DNA from: Heterotrichella gracilis
Taxonomy: Eukaryota > Sar > Xanthophyceae > Tribonematales > Xanthonemataceae
Direction: 5' to 3'
Assembly (NCBI GenBank): GCA_032358255.1
Contig: JAULBX010000002.1
Coordinates: forward strand, 62,001-126,000
DNA length: 64,000 bases
This document shows, piece after piece, positions 58,931 through 64,000 of the stretch. Under the pieces are notes generated by a model, which was given only the letters and a program-made list of their open reading frames with translations, was not told where the DNA came from and made no database searches. Positions within the stretch are counted from its first letter, which is position 1. The number at the start of each line of letters is the position of its first letter. The position numbers and the translations under genes were made by a program.

Positions 58931-61633
58931 CTAACGATTTCGCAATTTTTGTAAAATTTCTTCTAATTGTGCCATGTCTTTGATCAAAACATCCCGTGCT
59001 TTGCTGCCTTCAAAGCCTCCTATGATTCCGGCGGCCTCTAACTGATCGACAATTCTCCCTGCTCTGTTATAGCCTAATTTTAACTTTCTTTGTAAGAATG
59101 AGGCACTTCCCTGTTGAAACTGTACCACTAATTTAGCGGCTTCGTCAAACATTTTATCCCTTTCACTCAGGTCAACTTCCCCAACTCCTTCTCCGCCATC
59201 TTCCCCAACATATTCGGGTAATAAAAATGCGCTTGGGTAAGCCCTTTGGTTACCAATAAACTCGGTTATTTTTTCAACCTCCGGTGTATCTACAAAGGCA
59301 CATTGAATACGTATTAGATCATTACCAGTGCTTAACAACATATCCCCGCGACCAATTAACTGATCAGCTCCGCCTGAATCCAAAATGGTGCGGCTATCTA
59401 TTTTACTCGTTACTCTAAATGCAATACGTGCCGGAAAATTAGCTTTAATAGTACCTGTAATAATGTTTACCGACGGACGTTGTGTCGCAATAATTAAATG
59501 TATTCCAATGGCCCTGGCTAGTTGCGCTAGACGTGCAATTGGTGTTTCTACCTCTTTACCTGCAGTCATAATTAAATCCGCAAACTCATCCACCACTAGT
59601 ACAATATAAGGTAAGAATTTGTGACCATCGTTAGGATTTAATTTACGATTAACGAATTTGGTATTGTATTCTTTAATATTCCTAACCTGCGCATCTTGTA
59701 ACAGTGCATAACGGTTATCCATTTCAATACACAACGAGTTTAATGTATGAATAACCTTTGTGTTATCAGTAATGATAGCATCTTCGGAGTTTGGTAATTT
59801 CGCTAAAAAGTGACGTTCAATTTTATTGAATAAAGTAAGTTCTACTTTTTTAGGATCAACCAAAACAAATTTTACTTGTGACGGATGTTTTTTATAGAGT
59901 AATGAAACAAGTACTGCGTTCAATCCAACGGATTTACCTTGCCCTGTAGCACCCGCCATTAAGAGGTGAGGCATCTTTGCAAGATCGGCAATAAAAATTT
60001 CGTTACTAATTGTTTTTCCTAAAGCAATTGGTAATTCAAAAGCAGAGTTATTAAATTTTTCGGATGCCAAAATATTTTTCATTGGCACCATTTCAGGATT
60101 TAAATTTGGAACCTCAATACCAATTGTACCCTTACCCGGAATGGGCGCAATAATACGAATACCTAGAGCCGCTAAACTTAAAGCGATATCATCTTCCAGA
60201 TTTTTTATTTTACTGATACGTACACCTGCGGCGGGAACAATTTCGTATAAGGTAACTGTTGGTCCAACCGTTGCTGTGATCTTGTCGATCTCAATTCCGT
60301 AATTTTTTAATGTACCTAAAATTCTGTTCTTGTTTGCAATTAATTCTTCCTGATTTACTTTGCTTCCTGTATTGCCGTAATCGTTCAGTAATTCAAAACT
60401 GGGGAATTGGTATGAACCCAGATCTAATGTTGGATCATACTCTCCAAACTCTTCTACTAATTTTGCAGCGCGATTCTCTTCTTCTTTTAAAATAGGTTCT
60501 TCAACTGTTTTACCAATTTCAAATTCAGGTTCATCTTTTTTCCCTATTATTTCTAAGGGCAAAGCTGTATTTGTAAGATCTACTTTCTCTTCTTTGATTG
60601 GCTCTTCAATAATTTCTTCTTTTGTTGCTATCACTTCAAAACCTTCATCGCTTGCAACAACATCCTTGCCTTTTACTTCAAAATTTAAAAGTTCTGCTTC
60701 TTCATCTGCGGAAAGTTTTGGTTCTTTGTTCTCGGCATAAAAAACGGTATTGCCTTTTACGGTTTCGTTTAACGTGGGTTCTATTTCCGCTTTTATTTGT
60801 TCGTCTTCCTCTAATACAGGTTTCGCCGGTAATTTAAAAGACAGATTAATTATTAATACCAAAAAGGTGAGCATAGAAAATGCCAATAAGGCTATAAGGC
60901 CAACACCTCCAACAAAATTCGAGATCTGGGCATTGATGAAATAACCAAAACCACCACCCATATAAAATAATGTTTCAGAAAAAAAGTAAGATAACACAAG
61001 CGAACTCCACACTAAAAGAAAAAGCCATTTAGCATTAAAAGAACCAATGTTGATGAATTGTTTTTGAACTACTTTTTGAATACCATAGGTAAAAAGCACA
61101 GGTACTAAAATAAAAGATGCAGTTCCAAATCCTTTGTACATGAACCAATGCGAAACCAATGCACCAGCTTTACCCAACCAGTTCTTTACTTTTGTTTCGG
61201 GAAGAAAAAAGTCATCTGCGGTTCCAAGAACTTTATCCTGATCAACCTGCCAGGTAAAAAAATAAGATACAAATGCAATGGCTAAATAGGCGGCAAATAG
61301 AACAAGCAATAGTCCAAAGATCTTTTGCGTGCGTTCATTCTGATAGAATGATTTAAATTTTTCAAAACGCTCGGCAAGGGTAATTTTATTCTTATCTTTT
61401 TCTTTGGTTTTATTTTTGATCTCTTTTACTGGTTTTACGGCATCTTCAACAACGGTTTCCTCTTCAACAACTTTTGGAGTTGATTTTGGTTTGTTCTTTT
61501 TTCTTTCTACAGGTTGTTTCTCAACCAATTTTGGAGTTACGTAATCTTCAATTGCGTTTTTCTCCAATAGTTCTTCAACATCCGATTCGATGTTATCTTT
61601 TTCCCTGAATTTATTCCTTTTTTCAATAGCCAT
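58931..61633 (-). CDS. ftsK: DNA translocase FtsK
   Basis: 900 residues. The acidic/basic N-terminal tail (1-95) is followed by four or five spans (about 105-270), a long Glu/Pro-rich linker (270-400), and the motor: GIEIDKITATVGPTVTLYEI (alpha domain), Walker A GATGQGKS (Lys567), Walker B VLVVDEFADLIM, ATQRPSVNIITG, and the winged-helix gamma domain (SERDKMFDEAAKLVV...ASFLQRKLKLGYNRAGRIVDQLE) that reads KOPS-like sequences. It pumps chromosomal DNA at the division septum. Confidence 0.96.
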   Translation of the reverse strand: MAIEKRNKFREKDNIESDVEELLEKNAIEDYVTPKLVEKQPVERKKNKPKSTPKVVEEETVVEDAVKPVKEIKNKTKEKDKNKITLAERFEKFKSFYQNERTQKIFGLLLVLFAAYLAIAFVSYFFTWQVDQDKVLGTADDFFLPETKVKNWLGKAGALVSHWFMYKGFGTASFILVPVLFTYGIQKVVQKQFINIGSFNAKWLFLLVWSSLVLSYFFSETLFYMGGGFGYFINAQISNFVGGVGLIALLAFSMLTFLVLIINLSFKLPAKPVLEEDEQIKAEIEPTLNETVKGNTVFYAENKEPKLSADEEAELLNFEVKGKDVVASDEGFEVIATKEEIIEEPIKEEKVDLTNTALPLEIIGKKDEPEFEIGKTVEEPILKEEENRAAKLVEEFGEYDPTLDLGSYQFPSFELLNDYGNTGSKVNQEELIANKNRILGTLKNYGIEIDKITATVGPTVTLYEIVPAAGVRISKIKNLEDDIALSLAALGIRIIAPIPGKGTIGIEVPNLNPEMVPMKNILASEKFNNSAFELPIALGKTISNEIFIADLAKMPHLLMAGATGQGKSVGLNAVLVSLLYKKHPSQVKFVLVDPKKVELTLFNKIERHFLAKLPNSEDAIITDNTKVIHTLNSLCIEMDNRYALLQDAQVRNIKEYNTKFVNRKLNPNDGHKFLPYIVLVVDEFADLIMTAGKEVETPIARLAQLARAIGIHLIIATQRPSVNIITGTIKANFPARIAFRVTSKIDSRTILDSGGADQLIGRGDMLLSTGNDLIRIQCAFVDTPEVEKITEFIGNQRAYPSAFLLPEYVGEDGGEGVGEVDLSERDKMFDEAAKLVVQFQQGSASFLQRKLKLGYNRAGRIVDQLEAAGIIGGFEGSKARDVLIKDMAQLEEILQKLRNR

Positions 61634-61754
61634 TATCTTTTAAAAGTAAGGGAAAGCATTGGGCTTTAAATTCTTACCTCACCAATGTTTTTAACTATAA
61701 ATTGTTAATCAAATATTACCTCTTGTAGCGGTATTTATTGTATAATTGAACTGC

Positions 61755-63635
61755 ATGAAAAAAACACTTTTAATCCTGTTTTTAGGCATTTTTTGTCAAA
61801 TAAACGGTCAAATTGCAATAGATAGCGTTTGGACCGCTGCTAATTATACCAAAACGGAAACAATGATCCCCATGCGCGATGGTAAAAAATTATTTACCTG
61901 CATTTACGCGCCAAAAAATAATACCGGAAAACACCCCGTTCTTATGATGCGCACGCCATACTCTTGTGCACCTTATGGTAAGAACAGGTTTTCGCCAAGA
62001 TTATATAGCACCCATTGGGCCAATTACCTGATGGAAAATTATATTATTGTAATGCAGGATGTACGAGGAAGATACATGAGCGAGGGCGATTTTGTGGATG
62101 TTAGGCCATTTATTGAAAATAAAAAAGGTAAAGAATTTGATGAGGCCAGCGATACATATGATGCTATTGACTGGATGCTAAAGAAAATCCCAAATAACAA
62201 TGGTAATTTTGGTGTTTTTGGAATTTCATACCCCGGTTTTTATAGCACCATGGCTGCATTAAGCAATCATCCGGCTTTAAAAGCAGTTAGTCCGCAAGCG
62301 CCGGTTACAGATTGGTTCTTAGGCGACGATTTCCATCACAATGGCGCTTTTGCGCTGATGGATGGATTTAATTTTTATTATTCTTTTGGTAAAACTCGTC
62401 CAAAACCAACGATGGCAGACGAAAAAGGATTCATATTTCCTGAAAAGGACAATTACAGTTTTTATTTAAAACAAGGTGCCTTAAAGAATTTAAAAAAATA
62501 CATGGGCGACAGTATTGCATTTTGGAACGACATGATGGATCATCCAAATATGGATGCCTGGTGGCAAGCTAGAAATGCGAGAGTTGGATGTAAAGATGTA
62601 AAACCTGCCATGCTAACGGTTGGCGGAACTTTTGATGCAGAAGACTGTTACGGTGCCTGGAATTTATATAAAGCCATTGAAAAACAGTCGCCAAAAACAA
62701 ATAATAGATTGGTAATGGGGCCTTGGGTGCATGGTGGCTGGCACCGCGGCGACGGTAATTATTTAGGTAATGTTAGATTTGGAAGCAAAACTTCAGAGTA
62801 TTATCAAAAAAATATTGAATTGCCTTTCTTTAATTTTTATCTGCAGAATAAAGGATCAGATAAAAACATTGCTGAAGCAACTATCTTTTTTAGCGGCGAA
62901 AACAGCTGGAAAACATTTGAAAGCTGGCCACCTAAAGAAGTAGAAAATAAAACCATTTATTTAAATCAAAATCAAAAATTATCTTTTGATAAACCGGTCA
63001 CTGCAAATTCATTCTCAAAATATACTAGTGATCCAAACAAACCGGTGCCGTATGCAGAAGATGTGCATTTACGACGCACACGCGAATACATGGATGATGA
63101 CCAGCGCTTTGCTTCCAGAAGAACAGATGTGTTGGTTTACGAAACAGAAATTTTAAATTCTGATCTAACTTTAGCAGGAACAATACTTGCAGATCTTAAA
63201 GTAAGCCTTTCTACAACTGATGCTGATTTTGTAGTAAAAGTGATAGATGTTTTTCCTGCAAATTTTAAATACGATTCGATGTATTGTTGTTTAGGTGTAA
63301 AACAAGAGGCTGAAATGGGCGGTTACCAAATGTTGGTGCGTGGCGAAATTATGCGTGGAAAATTTAGAAACAGTTTCGAAAAACCTGAGGCATTTACACC
63401 TAATAAAGTGGAGACCGTAAAATTTGAATTGCCGGATGTTGCTCATACCTTTAAAAAAGGGCATAAATTAATGATCCAGGTACAAAGCTCTTGGTTCCCT
63501 CTATTTGACAGGAATCCACAGCAGTTTGTAGATATTTATAAGTGCGATGATAAGGACTTTATTTCGAGCGACATCAAGGTTTTTCACCAGACAGACGCTG
63601 CTTCCGGCATTGTTTTACCGGTTCTAAAAAATTAG
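61755..63635 (+). CDS. CocE/NonD-family serine hydrolase
   Basis: 626 residues from the ATG at 61755; signal peptide MKKTLLILFLGIFCQINGQ. Alpha/beta-hydrolase with MIPMRDGKKLFTCIYAP, DVRGRYMSEGDF, the nucleophile elbow GISYPGFYS (Ser158), TVGGTFDAEDCYGAW and GPWVHGGWHR, which provide the Asp and His. The C-terminal 200 residues form the PepX_C beta-sandwich (DLKVSLSTTDADFVVKVIDVFP). Family members hydrolyse acyl esters, cocaine or X-Pro peptides; the substrate here is not predictable. It is exported, probably to the periplasm. Confidence 0.93.
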   Translation: MKKTLLILFLGIFCQINGQIAIDSVWTAANYTKTETMIPMRDGKKLFTCIYAPKNNTGKHPVLMMRTPYSCAPYGKNRFSPRLYSTHWANYLMENYIIVMQDVRGRYMSEGDFVDVRPFIENKKGKEFDEASDTYDAIDWMLKKIPNNNGNFGVFGISYPGFYSTMAALSNHPALKAVSPQAPVTDWFLGDDFHHNGAFALMDGFNFYYSFGKTRPKPTMADEKGFIFPEKDNYSFYLKQGALKNLKKYMGDSIAFWNDMMDHPNMDAWWQARNARVGCKDVKPAMLTVGGTFDAEDCYGAWNLYKAIEKQSPKTNNRLVMGPWVHGGWHRGDGNYLGNVRFGSKTSEYYQKNIELPFFNFYLQNKGSDKNIAEATIFFSGENSWKTFESWPPKEVENKTIYLNQNQKLSFDKPVTANSFSKYTSDPNKPVPYAEDVHLRRTREYMDDDQRFASRRTDVLVYETEILNSDLTLAGTILADLKVSLSTTDADFVVKVIDVFPANFKYDSMYCCLGVKQEAEMGGYQMLVRGEIMRGKFRNSFEKPEAFTPNKVETVKFELPDVAHTFKKGHKLMIQVQSSWFPLFDRNPQQFVDIYKCDDKDFISSDIKVFHQTDAASGIVLPVLKN

Positions 63636-63650
63636 CCGTAACTTTATACT

Positions 63651-63767
63651 ATGGTTCAACAGATCATAGTGTATGCATTAGTTGCGACAGCAATTATTTT
63701 TTTAGCTTTTAAATATTTAAAGCCAAAGAAAAAAGAAAATTGCGATAAAGATTGTAATTGTGACTAA
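63651..63767 (+). CDS. Small Cys-rich membrane protein (FeoB-associated type)
   Basis: 38 residues, starting MVQQIIVYALVATAIIFLAF and ending with a Lys-rich stretch and ENCDKDCNCD. One N-terminal span and a C-terminal Cys cluster (three Cys) match the FeoB-associated Cys-rich membrane protein family, although no feoB is visible here. It begins 15 bp after the hydrolase stop and is 18 bp before nnr. Confidence 0.65.
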   Translation: MVQQIIVYALVATAIIFLAFKYLKPKKKENCDKDCNCD

Positions 63768-63785
63768 CGATCTAAAAACATATTT

Positions 63786-64000
63786 ATGAAAATTTTTTCG
63801 GCAGAACAAATAAAACAAATTGATGAGTTCACCATTGCGAATGAACCAATAAGTTCCATTGATCTGATGGAACGAGCCGCTATGGCTTGTACCAAAAGAA
63901 TAATGAAATTAGTGAATACAGAAGATGAACTAATTGTTTTTTGCGGCAAAGGAAATAACGGTGGTGATGGTTTTGCTATTACCCGTTTATTATTGGAGCG
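63786..64000 (+). CDS. nnr: NAD(P)H-hydrate epimerase/dehydratase, 5' part
   Basis: Starts MKIFSAEQIKQIDEFTIANE and continues SIDLMERAAMACTKRI and FCGKGNNGGDGFAITRLLLE, which are the YjeF N-terminal epimerase motifs (the GNNGGDG loop). The enzyme repairs hydrated NAD(P)H; the bifunctional form also has a dehydratase domain, which would lie beyond the right edge. Incomplete only because of the window end. Confidence 0.9.
   Translation, partial: MKIFSAEQIKQIDEFTIANEPISSIDLMERAAMACTKRIMKLVNTEDELIVFCGKGNNGGDGFAITRLLLE

Noticed and set aside
1-64000. tRNA, rRNA, prophage or toxin-antitoxin genes
   Set aside because: No cloverleaf with a TTCAA arm, no ribosomal RNA sequence, and no phage structural or toxin family could be recognised in any gap or gene.

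Overview
This 64 kb window comes from an AT-rich Bacteroidota chromosome. The evidence is two proteins with type IX secretion sorting domains (one type A, one gliding-motility/CHU_C type B), many lipoproteins with short lipoboxes, a TonB-dependent receptor, promoter boxes of the Bacteroidota TTTG/TAnnTTTG kind, and families typical of the phylum (DUF4199, DUF3606, LytTR/propeller two-component pairs, a small CxxC membrane protein). I see no tRNA, rRNA, CRISPR array, transposase or prophage. The genus cannot be settled from the sequence alone.

Layout. 0-11 kb: a VWA protein, an Atg22-like MFS permease, an OmpA-like protein, then rpsT, fabD, an outer-membrane protein, alanine dehydrogenase and an RraB-like/TPR lipoprotein. 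8.7-11.1 kb: three tightly packed, unrecognised genes on the minus strand (one soluble, two membrane-anchored) that look like an accessory module. 11.3-15.5 kb: small lipoproteins, a STAS-like protein and a run of overlapping genes (DUF1801, DoxX-like, DUF2071, methyltransferase, 4-TM). 15.6-20.8 kb: a T9SS-secreted beta-helix protein, a membrane protein, an approximately 0.9 kb non-coding region full of nested inverted and tandem repeats, a membrane-tethered LuxR regulator with DUF4199 and VOC genes, and a CxxC protein. 20.9-26.8 kb: housekeeping genes (pckA, DUF423, def, guaB) with small lipoproteins, mostly minus strand.

27-46 kb is a dense signalling region: six histidine kinases and six stand-alone response regulators, plus a decayed receiver remnant. 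Two blocks (31.6-36.6 kb and 40.5-43.8 kb) share the order PAS kinase, single-domain receiver, receiver-kinase hybrid, and neither holds a DNA-binding output. The second begins with a STAS-like protein whose paralogue lies at 12.4 kb. A third set (43.9-46.4 kb) is a small CPxxCP protein, a 7-TM protein, a HisKA_3 kinase and a NarL-type regulator. Before the second block, and again at 46.5 kb, lie arrays of the palindrome AATAGGTAAATTTACCTATT at a regular 23-24 bp spacing; they are probably operators of one unidentified regulator.

46.6-64 kb: DUF3606 and monooxygenase-like small proteins, a SAM hydroxide adenosyltransferase, phoH, a HAMP-SpoIIE phosphatase divergent from a TonB receptor/YfiR pair, a 1406-residue T9SS type B protein, lolA, ftsK, a CocE/NonD hydrolase, a 38-residue Cys-rich membrane protein and the start of nnr. 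Several families of dispersed palindromic repeats punctuate the intergenic spaces.
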